Positions 1 through 6,433 of a DNA stretch of 11,522 nucleotides are shown here, piece by piece. The notes under the pieces are model-generated. The model did not search any database. It was not told where the DNA came from and saw only the letters and a program-made list of their open reading frames with translations. The DNA comes from Candidatus Atribacteria bacterium. GTDB lineage: Bacteria > Atribacterota > Atribacteria > Atribacterales > Atribacteraceae. The position numbers and the translations under genes were made by a program. Location of the stretch: NCBI GenBank assembly GCA_003561145.1, contig PWXL01000098.1, positions 1 to 11,522 of the forward strand. The letters are read 5' to 3'. The first letter of the stretch is position 1, and every line of letters starts with the position of its first letter.

Positions 1-26
1 AGTATATAGGATATCCGGCGTCTCAT
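1..26 (-). CDS. Start of probable ABC-2 type permease gene (cut by window edge)
   Basis: Only the first eight codons lie in the window, reading MRRRISYI from an ATG at 26-24 on the minus strand. The ATG overlaps the TGA stop of the upstream ABC ATPase gene in an ATGA arrangement, which indicates translational coupling. In this ATPase family the next gene usually encodes the membrane-spanning permease, and a short basic N-terminus before a membrane helix fits that. The product itself cannot be verified from eight residues; the call rests on position. Confidence 0.5.
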
Positions 27-970
27 GGCTGTTCCTCCGGCGCGGTGAGCAGAGAAATATTCTGCTGGGTAATAGTCATAAATGCCTCTTCAAGACTCAT
101 TTCCTTGGCTTTCATGGAGAGAATGACGCAATTGTTTCCAAACAAAGCCCTGGAAAGGTCACTGCGGTAATCACGGTCCGCCTCCAATGTTACAGTGAAA
201 ATATTACCCCTTGCTTCAACGGCCTGGACATAAGGAAGATTCTGTACCGTTTCCAGGTGGGGTGCGGCTTCCTGGTCGATTTCCACGGTCAGTATCACCG
301 TGTCGGAAAGCCGGTGCTTTATGGTTTCCATATCATCTTCGGCAAGTAATCGGCCCTGGTGGATGATGCCCACTTTTTTGCAGAGTTTCTCCACCTCCGA
401 GAGAAGATGGGAAGAGACGAATATGGTTCGGCCCAGCCTGTTTTCCCCTTCGATGAGATCACGTAGCTGCTTGATGCTTGTGGGGTCAAGGTTGGCTACC
501 GGCTCATCCAGGATGAGAAGCTCAGGGTCGTGGAGAAGAGCACGGGCGAAAGCGAGTTTTTGCTGCATCCCCTTGGAGCAAGCTCCAATTTTTTTATTCT
601 GGTGATCCGAGAGTCCAACCGCCTCGAAAAGGTGGTCGATACGCTTGTGTGCATCCGGAACACGGTAGATGGAAGAGAAGAAAAACAGGTACTCGCGGGC
701 CGTCATTTCCCGGTAAAAATACTGGTTTTCGGCAACAACTCCTATACGCCTTTTGATATCAACCTTTCGGGGGTTGAGCTCTTCACCCAACAGGTATACC
801 CTCCCGTGTGTGGGTTGTTCCAGGCCCAACAGCATCATGATAGTAGTAGTCTTCCCCGCACCGTTTGGTCCGAGGAAACCATAAATATCACCTTTTTCCA
901 CCTTGAGATTCAGGTCCTTGACGGCTGTAAAACCGTTATACTGTTTGGTAAGATTTTCAGTTTGAATCAT
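23..970 (-). CDS. ABC-2 type transporter ATP-binding protein
   Basis: This is the cytoplasmic ATPase of an ABC exporter, 315 residues. The Walker A motif GPNGAGKTT is at 34-42, the signature CSKGMQQK at 131-138, Walker B LLILDE at 151-156 followed by PVANLDP, and the H-loop histidine is H188 in SSHLL. At the Q-loop position the sequence reads VVAENQ where many relatives have LPQ; E or P variants are common in this CcmA/NatA/DrrA-like subgroup. Residues from about 220 to 315 form the extra C-terminal region typical of ABC-2 ATPases of about 300 residues. The start at 970 is chosen because MIQTENLTKQY is the usual N-terminus and no in-frame start lies nearer the strong ribosome site. The next gene overlaps by four bases and probably encodes the permease. 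Substrate is unknown; drug, lipid or polysaccharide export are all possible. Confidence 0.93.
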   Translation of the reverse strand: MIQTENLTKQYNGFTAVKDLNLKVEKGDIYGFLGPNGAGKTTTIMMLLGLEQPTHGRVYLLGEELNPRKVDIKRRIGVVAENQYFYREMTAREYLFFFSSIYRVPDAHKRIDHLFEAVGLSDHQNKKIGACSKGMQQKLAFARALLHDPELLILDEPVANLDPTSIKQLRDLIEGENRLGRTIFVSSHLLSEVEKLCKKVGIIHQGRLLAEDDMETIKHRLSDTVILTVEIDQEAAPHLETVQNLPYVQAVEARGNIFTVTLEADRDYRSDLSRALFGNNCVILSMKAKEMSLEEAFMTITQQNISLLTAPEEQP

Positions 971-980
971 ATCGCTGTCA

Positions 981-996
981 CATGGACCTCCTTTTT
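981..996 (-). promoter_or_regulatory. Strong but distant ribosome site with an ATG-TGA minimal ORF, ABC ATPase gene
   Basis: On the minus strand AAAAAGGAGGT (996-986) is a near-perfect Shine-Dalgarno sequence, but GGAGG ends 16 bases before the ATG of the ATPase gene, about twice the usual distance. Between them, three bases after GGAGG, sits ATG immediately followed by TGA (983-978). No other start codon in the ATPase frame lies closer. Initiation at ATG-TGA and short-range reinitiation would be one reading; a relaxed spacing is the simpler one. Confidence 0.5.
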
Positions 997-1077
997 AATT
1001 GGAGAAGCTGTGTGCTCATTTTCTCTATACTACCACAAGACCGATGGTGTTCCTGGAGAAATGTTTTTTTTACGGAG

Positions 1078-1084
1078 AAAGGAG
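1078..1084 (+). promoter_or_regulatory. Ribosome binding site deciding the mutM start
   Basis: AAAGGAG at 1078-1084 lies 7 bases before GTG 1092 but only 1 base before ATG 1086. The spacing and the need for proline at position 2 of the protein both select GTG 1092. Confidence 0.8.
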
Positions 1085-1091
1085 AATGAAC

Positions 1092-1886
1092 GTGCCGGAA
1101 CTTCCAGAAGTAGAGACAATCCGCCGTGAGCTGATACCCTTTGTAGAAGGGCAGCGGATATGTTCGGTGGAAATACTCGATGGGCGTTTTGCCCTTCCGG
1201 TAAAAAATATTGAGGGACGGAGCGTAGGTGCCTGCCTTCGGCGGGGGAAGTATCTTTTCTTCCTGCTTTCAGGCGGAGTAACGCTTTTGGTTCACCTGGG
1301 AATGACAGGAAAGTTGTTGTACTCTCTCGAGGAAATGAACCATCCGCATGTACGGGCGATGTTCATTCTCGAAAATGGTATGCTGTATTTTACCGATATA
1401 CGCACCTTTGGCAAGCTGGCCCTGCTTGACCGTATGGAGATGGTTGAGCGCTGGAGAAGATTAGGGGTGGATCCGTTAAGCCACGGATTTCGGCGGGATA
1501 CTTTTTATGCATTGTCCAGCAAGACTAAGGCACGCGTAAAGGATTTTCTGCTGGACCAGCGCAGGGTGAGCGGTCTTGGTAACATATATGCCTGTGAGGT
1601 TCTCTTCCGTGCAGGAATTCATCCCGAACGCCCTGCGAGTACATTAACAGAAAATGAGGCAGAAGTTTTATATAATGTCATTGGAGTGGTATTGCAAGAG
1701 GCCCTGAAAAGTGGGGGGACAACTATCCGGGATTACCGGAAAAGTGATGCCCGGGAGGGAAGTTTTCAGAGGGAATTGTGCGTTTATGGCAGAGAGGGGG
1801 ACCCATGCCCGGTGTGTGGGAAGCACATACAGAGGCAGGTGTTTTCCTCCCGCTCCAGCTTTTATTGTTCTACTTGTCAAGTATAG
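1092..1886 (+). CDS. mutM: Formamidopyrimidine-DNA glycosylase (Fpg/MutM)
   Basis: This bifunctional DNA glycosylase/AP lyase removes 8-oxoguanine and formamidopyrimidines in base excision repair. It is 264 residues, close to the usual 270. The protein starts MPELPEVE, giving the catalytic Pro2 (exposed after Met removal) and Glu3. The beta-delta elimination lysine is K53 in RRGKYL. M71 in HLGMTG and R104/F106 in DIRTFG match the residues that fill the space left by the flipped base, N164 lies in GLGNIYACE of the helix-two-turn-helix, and R254 with C239/C242/C259/C262 forms the zinc finger (CPVC...CSTC). A longer open frame exists from 999 and an ATG lies at 1086, but either start would bury the catalytic proline, so GTG 1092 is chosen. 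It is divergent from the ABC gene. I infer a standalone repair gene, with no link to the sugar cluster. Confidence 0.97.
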   Translation: MPELPEVETIRRELIPFVEGQRICSVEILDGRFALPVKNIEGRSVGACLRRGKYLFFLLSGGVTLLVHLGMTGKLLYSLEEMNHPHVRAMFILENGMLYFTDIRTFGKLALLDRMEMVERWRRLGVDPLSHGFRRDTFYALSSKTKARVKDFLLDQRRVSGLGNIYACEVLFRAGIHPERPASTLTENEAEVLYNVIGVVLQEALKSGGTTIRDYRKSDAREGSFQRELCVYGREGDPCPVCGKHIQRQVFSSRSSFYCSTCQV

Positions 1887-1894
1887 GGAATGAT

Positions 1895-1916
1895 CCGGGT
1901 TTCTGAAGGAAACCGG
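1895..1916 (+). other. Stem-loop just after mutM, no T-tract
   Basis: CCGG (1895-1898) and TTTC (1900-1903) pair with GAAA (1909-1912) and CCGG (1913-1916), giving an 8-base-pair stem with one bulged G and a five-base loop. It starts 8 bases after the mutM stop. The bases after it are not T-rich, so it is not a canonical intrinsic terminator. It could protect the mutM 3' end. Confidence 0.4.
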
Positions 1917-1929
1917 CACACTGTAAGAC

Positions 1930-1947
1930 GCATAAGATTTGCATAAG
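1930..1947 (+). repeat. Direct repeat GCATAAG-N4-GCATAAG before the AI-2E-family gene
   Basis: Two exact 7-base copies (1930-1936 and 1941-1947) are separated by ATTT, an 11-base period equal to about one helical turn. OmpR/PhoB-type response regulators bind direct repeats of this geometry, though this sequence is not a known Pho box. The 8-base palindrome CTGTACAG (1951-1958) follows. A regulatory role is inferred only from spacing and position. Confidence 0.3.
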
Positions 1948-1979
1948 GCGCTGTACAGAACAGGAGAGTAAAAATTACT

Positions 1980-3092
1980 GTGGAGAAATCCAAAAAACAT
2001 GTGGAAAAAGGCGGAAAGGAAGACCAGAGAGAAAGGAATGTTGCAGCTCTCTTCTGGCTGATAAGCGGGGCTATCCTCCTGTATGTCATCTACCGCTTGC
2101 GGCTGGTCCTTTTTCCCTTTGCCCTGGGGGGAATGCTGGCATACGCACTGGTGCCTGTTGCCAGGTGGTTGCAAAACAAGGGTTTCCGCTGGAAGGCGGC
2201 TGTGGCGGTAGTTTACGGAACTACCTTAATTGTGGTGTTTTTGCTTTTTGGGGTGATAGTTCCCGGAGTGATACAGGAGGTCCAGGAACTCGTGGAAAAC
2301 CTTCCTGTATACACCGATGTTTTTCTCGACCAATTGAAAGCGATAGACGACCGCTTCCCCCAGTGGGACCTCACGGGAGCTTTTCGTTCTTTTCTGACTA
2401 ACTGGACATATGATATCCGTGACACTATTGCAAGTGCTCTTGCCGGAGTTATTGATGTATTTGTAATGACGGTGGGGTTCGTGTTTTTAGGTATTGTGGT
2501 CACGCCTTTTGTCTTATATTTTTTCATGGCGGATGCTTTCCGCCTTCGCCATGCATTGGTTATTTTGTTTCCATCTTCCCGCCGCCGGGAACTGGTAGGT
2601 ATTTTGCGCGAGATTGACCAGGTAGTCGGCGGGTTTATCAGGGGGCGCATTCTTTTGTCAATTTTTGTGGGGTCAACAGCAGCAATAGGTCTCGCTGTAT
2701 TGGGGATTCGATTTTTCCTGGTTATAGGAGTGATTGCCGGATTGGCCGAGTGGGTGCCATATTTAGGGCCCATCGCAGGAGCCATTCCCGGCTTGATCCT
2801 TGCTTTGCAGGAATCGACATGGCATGTTTTGGCGGTGGCCGTTCTATTTGGGAGTATCAACTTGGTTGAAGGGGTTTTTTTAATTCCCAAAGTCATGGAA
2901 AGGGAAATGAAGCTTCATCCCCTTACCGTGCTGCTTTCGCTTTTGGTGGGAGGAGCTATATACGGAGCTTTTGGACTCATAGTAGCTGTACCGGCGGCCG
3001 GTGTGGTCAAGGTACTTATCGACCACTACTACCGGCGACCCTTGCCCGGCTTACACCTTCTCCGCACCCAAGAAAAGAGAGTCCATCACTGA
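1980..3092 (+). CDS. AI-2E/PerM family membrane transporter
   Basis: This is a 370-residue integral membrane protein of the AI-2E transporter family (formerly UPF0118). Members include TqsA-like exporters and Na+/H+ antiporters, so the substrate cannot be assigned. A short charged N-terminus (1-20) precedes hydrophobic segments near 21-60 and 72-97. A soluble stretch of about 98-150 lies between the early helices, with more membrane segments near 158-183, 222-256, 262-277 and 283-345. Family landmarks are VPYLGP at 259-264, NLVEGVFLIPKVMEREMKLHP within 294-314, then LLVGGAIYGAFG and VAVPAAG. The GTG at 1980 is used. AGGAG at 1962-1966 is 13 bases away, rather far, whereas an in-frame ATT at 1974 would be 7 bases away; a rare ATT start cannot be excluded. 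It lies 93 bases after mutM on the same strand, so it may be cotranscribed. Confidence 0.88.
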   Translation: MEKSKKHVEKGGKEDQRERNVAALFWLISGAILLYVIYRLRLVLFPFALGGMLAYALVPVARWLQNKGFRWKAAVAVVYGTTLIVVFLLFGVIVPGVIQEVQELVENLPVYTDVFLDQLKAIDDRFPQWDLTGAFRSFLTNWTYDIRDTIASALAGVIDVFVMTVGFVFLGIVVTPFVLYFFMADAFRLRHALVILFPSSRRRELVGILREIDQVVGGFIRGRILLSIFVGSTAAIGLAVLGIRFFLVIGVIAGLAEWVPYLGPIAGAIPGLILALQESTWHVLAVAVLFGSINLVEGVFLIPKVMEREMKLHPLTVLLSLLVGGAIYGAFGLIVAVPAAGVVKVLIDHYYRRPLPGLHLLRTQEKRVHH

Positions 3093-3108
3093 AAAAACCT
3101 TTCCTCCG

Positions 3109-3136
3109 TTGACTTTTCTCCTGCATCAGGTAAGAT
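3109..3136 (+). promoter_or_regulatory. Predicted sigma-70/SigA promoter for the regulator and catabolic cluster
   Basis: TTGACT (3109-3114) and TAAGAT (3131-3136) are separated by 16 bases, each one or two bases from consensus. Transcription would start near 3143, giving a leader of about 40 bases before the regulator ATG at 3185. It begins 16 bases after the AI-2E-family stop codon and is the best promoter in the window. Confidence 0.6.
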
Positions 3137-3149
3137 GGGTACAAGAAAA

Positions 3150-3165
3150 GTGAAATAATATTTAC
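3150..3165 (+). promoter_or_regulatory. Candidate operator (imperfect palindrome) downstream of the promoter
   Basis: The 16-base segment GTGAAATAATATTTAC has imperfect twofold symmetry (GTnAA-N6-TTnAC). It lies a few bases downstream of the predicted transcription start. That is a sensible place for an autoregulatory SorC site, but the match is short and AT-rich and could be chance. Confidence 0.25.
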
Positions 3166-3184
3166 GATTGGAATACTCATTCAT

Positions 3185-4144
3185 ATGGGAGTGTATGAAG
3201 AAAACCTGGAGCTCATAACCCGTATAGCCTGGCTACACTATATGGAGGGCTTGACTCAACGGGACATCGCCCAGTCTCTCCACATATCGCAGCCGAAAGT
3301 GGCAAGACTGCTTGATAAGGCTCACAAGAGAGGAATTGTGCGGGTCACTGTCGAGTCTCCCCTGGCAAATTGCCTGCAGCTGGAATACAGGATGCGGGAA
3401 GCCTTTTCCCTGAGCGATGCTTTGGTTATACCGGCGGGTGGAAAACAAGATCTTTTCACCAGCCTGGGAAGAGCCGGAGCCTGGTACCTGGAAAGGGTTT
3501 TGAAAGATGCAGACCTGGTGGGTATTGCCTGGGGAAGGACGTTGAAGCAGGTGGCAAACTCACTCAAGAATGTGCGTGTACGGGGGATAAAGGTCGTGAC
3601 GCTGGTAGGTGGGTGTACGGCATCTGCTTCTCTTAATCCATATACAATTGGAGAAAAATTGGCTTCGATCTTCGAAGGAGAATGTTATTACCTGTATGCA
3701 CCCGCAGTGGTGGAAAGTGAGGAAATCAGAGATTTCTACTTGAATGAGCGAATGAACCGTACAACCTTGGAATTGGCACACCGTGCTGCCTGGTCTCTGG
3801 TTGGAGTGGGTCCTGTAGACGTACACCATTCAGTATATGCACTTACCGGTTTTTTAGGACGCGAGGAGCTTGCCGACCTCCGGGAGAAGGGGGCGGTAGG
3901 GGATATCGCAGGGCAATTTTACGACAGCGAGGGAAAAGTACTCGATATTCCATTGCACCGACGTACAGTGGCAGTGCCTTTATCCGAAATCCGTTCCATG
4001 CGCAACGTTATGGCGTTGGCGGGGGGAATGGAAAAGGTTGAAGCGATACTGGGAGCACTTCGAGGCGGTTTTATCAAGATTTTGATCACGGACGAGGAGA
4101 CGGCAAAAGCTGTACTTTCATACGAACGCAGGCGGGAGGGATGA
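3185..4144 (+). CDS. SorC/DeoR-family sugar-responsive transcriptional regulator
   Basis: This is a DNA-binding regulator of 319 residues, the usual SorC-family length. The N-terminal helix-turn-helix covers about 8-55, with EGLTQRDIAQSLHIS followed by the recognition helix QPKVARLLDKA. The remainder is the sugar-binding domain, with GIAWGRTL (113-120) and VVTLVGG (137-143), the family's phosphosugar-site landmarks. Members such as SorC, DeoR of Bacillus and CggR bind a sugar or sugar phosphate and release or activate an adjacent catabolic operon. ATG 3185 is chosen because HTH spacing matches relatives; the ribosome site is weak (GGAA about 12 bases upstream) and GTG 3191 is an alternative. 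It is first in the cluster and its end abuts the PfkB gene, so it probably autoregulates and responds to an intermediate made by the downstream enzymes. Confidence 0.92.
   Translation: MGVYEENLELITRIAWLHYMEGLTQRDIAQSLHISQPKVARLLDKAHKRGIVRVTVESPLANCLQLEYRMREAFSLSDALVIPAGGKQDLFTSLGRAGAWYLERVLKDADLVGIAWGRTLKQVANSLKNVRVRGIKVVTLVGGCTASASLNPYTIGEKLASIFEGECYYLYAPAVVESEEIRDFYLNERMNRTTLELAHRAAWSLVGVGPVDVHHSVYALTGFLGREELADLREKGAVGDIAGQFYDSEGKVLDIPLHRRTVAVPLSEIRSMRNVMALAGGMEKVEAILGALRGGFIKILITDEETAKAVLSYERRREG
4134..4139 (+). promoter_or_regulatory. Ribosome binding site deciding the PfkB start
   Basis: GGGAGG at 4134-4139, inside the last codons of the regulator gene, is 7 bases from ATG 4147 but 1 base from ATG 4141. 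Spacing favours 4147. Confidence 0.6.
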
Positions 4145-4146
4145 AT

Positions 4147-5094
4147 ATGGTTACAATCACCTGTGTAGGTATAGTTGTAGCGGATCTTTTAGGAAGGCCG
4201 ATCGATCACTTTCCTGAAAAGGGGACTCTGGCCCTGGTGCCGGAAATGGAGCTTCATGTTGGAGGAGGAGCTCACAACACGGGAGTGGTACTCGCAAAGC
4301 TTGGTGCCCGGGTACGAGTGGTAGCGAAAGTAGGTCAGGACGGTTTGGGTGAAGTTGTAGCCAACGCTCTATCACGGAACGAGGTAGACATACATTGGCT
4401 TTCACTTACGGGCGATCACCATACTTCCGCTACCATGGCCATGGTCGCAAGCGATGGGGAACGGACGTTTCTCCATTACACCGGTGCCAACCGGGCTCTG
4501 AAAGAAGAGGATGTCCCCGATCAATCCTTCAGCGACACCCAGTGCCTGCACCTTACCGGCACTTTTCTTCTCCCCGGACTCGATGGAGAACCCACCGCCC
4601 GCCTGTTCCAGAGAGTGCGTGGAAAAGGCGTGCTTACTTCGCTCGATACATACTGGGATGACACGGGCAAATGGCTTTCTACTATCAAACCCTGCCTTTC
4701 AGAACTTGATATTTTCATCTCTAACCATGATGAATCAAGCCGTATTTCCGGGAAAACAGAAATGGTGGACAACGCGCACTTTTTTCTCGAACATGGAATC
4801 AAGGTAGTCGCTATCAAGATGGGGGAGGAAGGAAGCTTCATCATGACGAACGAGGAAAAGGTACTCATACCTCCCTTTAAGGTAGAGGCAGTAGACGGAA
4901 CAGGAGCGGGAGATGCGTTTTCCGCCGGTTTTCTGGTGGGGTACTTGAATGGATGGGACCTGTACCGGGTCGGATTGTTTGCCAATGCCTGCGGTGCACT
5001 GTGTGTGGGAAAGATGGGTGCCACCCAAGGAATTGAAAGTTACGAACAGGTACAGGCGTTCGTTGATATGAATGAATCTGCTATAAACCAATGA
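4147..5094 (+). CDS. PfkB-family (ribokinase-like) carbohydrate kinase
   Basis: This is a cytoplasmic ATP-dependent sugar or sugar-phosphate kinase, 315 residues, normal for the family. The N-terminal PfkB signature has the glycine run GGGAHNT (39-45) followed by VVLAKLGARVRVVAKVGQD. The NXXE motif for Mg/phosphate is NHDE (193-196), and the C-terminal signature DGTGAGDAF (250-258) carries the catalytic base D256 and the anion hole. ATG 4147 fits the ribosome site; an ATG at 4141 overlaps the regulator's TGA stop and would add two residues. The substrate is not deducible: family members act on fructose 1-phosphate, tagatose 6-phosphate, ribose, KDG, fructose and nucleosides. Cotranscription with the regulator and the MtlD-like enzyme suggests the kinase phosphorylates a ketose or ketose phosphate from the same pathway. 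It is followed by a 135-base gap with heptad repeats. Confidence 0.93.
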   Translation: MVTITCVGIVVADLLGRPIDHFPEKGTLALVPEMELHVGGGAHNTGVVLAKLGARVRVVAKVGQDGLGEVVANALSRNEVDIHWLSLTGDHHTSATMAMVASDGERTFLHYTGANRALKEEDVPDQSFSDTQCLHLTGTFLLPGLDGEPTARLFQRVRGKGVLTSLDTYWDDTGKWLSTIKPCLSELDIFISNHDESSRISGKTEMVDNAHFFLEHGIKVVAIKMGEEGSFIMTNEEKVLIPPFKVEAVDGTGAGDAFSAGFLVGYLNGWDLYRVGLFANACGALCVGKMGATQGIESYEQVQAFVDMNESAINQ

Positions 5095-5140
5095 GGAGTC
5101 AATCCGGCTCATTGGGCGATATCGAGCAAATAAGTTCTTT

Positions 5141-5208
5141 TTGAGGGTTGAGGGAAGGTCATTGAGCTATTGTTTCCTTCGACTCACGACTTACACCTCA
5201 CAACTCAC
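5141..5208 (+). repeat. Heptanucleotide repeat element in the gap before the MtlD-like gene
   Basis: The right half holds four consecutive 7-base units of the form NNCTCAC: GACTCAC (5181), GACTTAC (5188), ACCTCAC (5195), AACTCAC (5202). The left half, also in 7-base steps, reads TTGAGGG (5141), TTGAGGG (5148), AAGGTCA (5155), TTGAGCT (5162), roughly the opposite strand sense. GAAGG (5154-5158) can pair with CCTTC (5176-5180) and TGAG (5149-5152) with CTCA (5183-5186), so a weak hairpin is possible. No good promoter is seen in the gap. It could be a decayed simple repeat, an mRNA-processing spacer or a binding site; the function is unknown. Confidence 0.5.
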
Positions 5209-5217
5209 GAGATATAC

Positions 5218-5223
5218 AGGAGG
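5218..5223 (+). promoter_or_regulatory. Ribosome binding site deciding the MtlD-like start
   Basis: AGGAGG at 5218-5223 is 6 bases before ATG 5230. An upstream in-frame ATG at 5170 has no such site, and starting there would translate through the heptad repeats. Confidence 0.85.
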
Positions 5224-5229
5224 CTGGCA

Positions 5230-6420
5230 ATGAAAACCGGAGTACAATTCGGGGCGGGAAATATCGGCCGGGGGTTCATAGGTCACCTGCTCTGGGAGTC
5301 AGGGGATACAACAGTTTTTGTAGAGGTGTTTCAGGAACTGGTAGACAGTCTGCGGCAACGTGGGAGCTACCCATTGCGGCTTCTGGCAAAAGACGGAAAT
5401 GCTTCTGAGGTTTCCATTGACCGTATTCGTGTGTTGTCAACCACCCAGACGGAAGAAATAGCAAGAGCAATTGCTGCTTCATCAGTCGCGTTCACCGCGG
5501 TGGGAGTCAAGAACCTTTCCCATGTCGCCCCCTTTCTTGCCGAGGGCATACGTCTCATGGCGAAGGAACGCAGGGTTGATTGTTTCAATGTTTTCTTGTG
5601 CGAGAACATGATGGATGCTCCTCAAAAGCTTCGTGAAGCTGTTCTCGACATGTTGGAAAGAAAGGAGCACTCTTTTCTGGAGGAAAAAGTGGGATTTGTA
5701 GGAACAGTGGTGGCCCGCATGGTTCCGGTTATGGGGGAACGTTTTGGAATAGAAGACCCTTTGTGCGTGGTGGCCGAATCATACCACAGGCTCCCCTGTG
5801 ATGCAGAAGCCATACGCGGTCCCGTGCCTCACATAGCAGGACTTTTGCCGGTAAAGAATTTTCCTGCTGAAGTAGATAAAAAATTGTTTATTCACAACCT
5901 TGGGCATGCTGTACTCGCTTATCTCGGGTATCTCAAGGGGCACGAGTTTATTCACCAGGCAGCGGGAGATGAGGAAATCCGGAAGCGCCTTGAGGGTGCT
6001 CTGGAAGAAACCCAGCGGGCGATTGTACACAAATATCCGGAACTCTCAGAAAATGACCTCGCTGCTTTTAGCAACGATCTGATTGAACGTTTTGCGAATC
6101 CGGCCATGATGGATACCGTACAAAGAGTCGGACGAGATCCACTGCGCAAGCTTTCTCCACAAGACCGCCTGGTAGGGGCGGTACGGTTGTGCCTTTCACA
6201 GGATGTTTTCCCTTCCAATATCCTATTCTCTGTCGGGGCTGCGCTCTTGTATGATTGGGCGGAAGATCCTGAAGCTGCCCGGCTGCAAAAGATGCTGCAA
6301 GATTCAGGCCCTGAAGGTGTTCTGGAGTCGGTGTGCGGTCTGAAAGAGGAGGATGAAAGCATTCGTACCGTTGTGGATGCCTATTATGATTTACAAGAAA
6401 TTGCAAGGAAGCAGAAATAA
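5230..6420 (+). CDS. Mannitol-1-phosphate 5-dehydrogenase-like polyol-phosphate dehydrogenase
   Basis: This is an NAD-dependent polyol-phosphate dehydrogenase of the long-chain mannitol dehydrogenase family, 396 residues against 382 for E. coli MtlD. The Rossmann motif is FGAGNIGRGFIG (7-18), with acidic E32 at the end of the second strand favouring NAD over NADP. ACEN-like CENM (124-127) and VGFVGTVVARMVP (154-166) match MtlD. The catalytic K-x4-N-x2-H set is K218, N223, H226 in KLFIHNLGHA, and RVGRDPLRKLSPQDRL (299-314) matches the MtlD C-terminal phosphate-site region. The start at ATG 5230 is set by the ribosome site and the MKTGVQFGAGN N-terminus. No mannitol PTS gene is visible, so the substrate may be another hexitol or pentitol phosphate made by a kinase in this cluster. 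The E1 fusion gene begins 14 bases after its stop. Confidence 0.88.
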   Translation: MKTGVQFGAGNIGRGFIGHLLWESGDTTVFVEVFQELVDSLRQRGSYPLRLLAKDGNASEVSIDRIRVLSTTQTEEIARAIAASSVAFTAVGVKNLSHVAPFLAEGIRLMAKERRVDCFNVFLCENMMDAPQKLREAVLDMLERKEHSFLEEKVGFVGTVVARMVPVMGERFGIEDPLCVVAESYHRLPCDAEAIRGPVPHIAGLLPVKNFPAEVDKKLFIHNLGHAVLAYLGYLKGHEFIHQAAGDEEIRKRLEGALEETQRAIVHKYPELSENDLAAFSNDLIERFANPAMMDTVQRVGRDPLRKLSPQDRLVGAVRLCLSQDVFPSNILFSVGAALLYDWAEDPEAARLQKMLQDSGPEGVLESVCGLKEEDESIRTVVDAYYDLQEIARKQK

Positions 6421-6433
6421 CGGAGGTGTGCAT

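Noticed and set aside
1026..1031. TATACT as a -10 element for mutM
   Set aside because: No acceptable -35 hexamer lies 16-18 bases upstream (AGAAGC or GAGAAG there), so it was not listed as a promoter.
530..1129. Long plus-strand open frame of 199 codons opposite the ABC gene and into the mutM start
   Set aside because: It lies antisense to a well-supported ABC ATPase and overlaps mutM in another frame, with no recognisable domain.
1895..1916. Intrinsic terminator after mutM
   Set aside because: The stem is fair but no T-tract follows, so it is listed only as a stem-loop.
2213..2896. Minus-strand open frame of 227 codons opposite the AI-2E-family gene
   Set aside because: Rich in Lys, Arg, Thr and Pro, as expected when a hydrophobic gene is read on the other strand; no domain and no ribosome site support.
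5170..5229. N-terminal extension of the MtlD-like protein from ATG 5170
   Set aside because: It translates the heptad repeats, lacks a ribosome site, and precedes the canonical MKTGVQFGAGN start at 5230, which has AGGAGG at ideal spacing.
6353..6433. N-terminal extension of the E1 fusion from ATG 6353
   Set aside because: It overlaps the coding end of the MtlD-like gene. ATG 6434 has GGAGG at 7 bases and matches E1 alpha N-termini.
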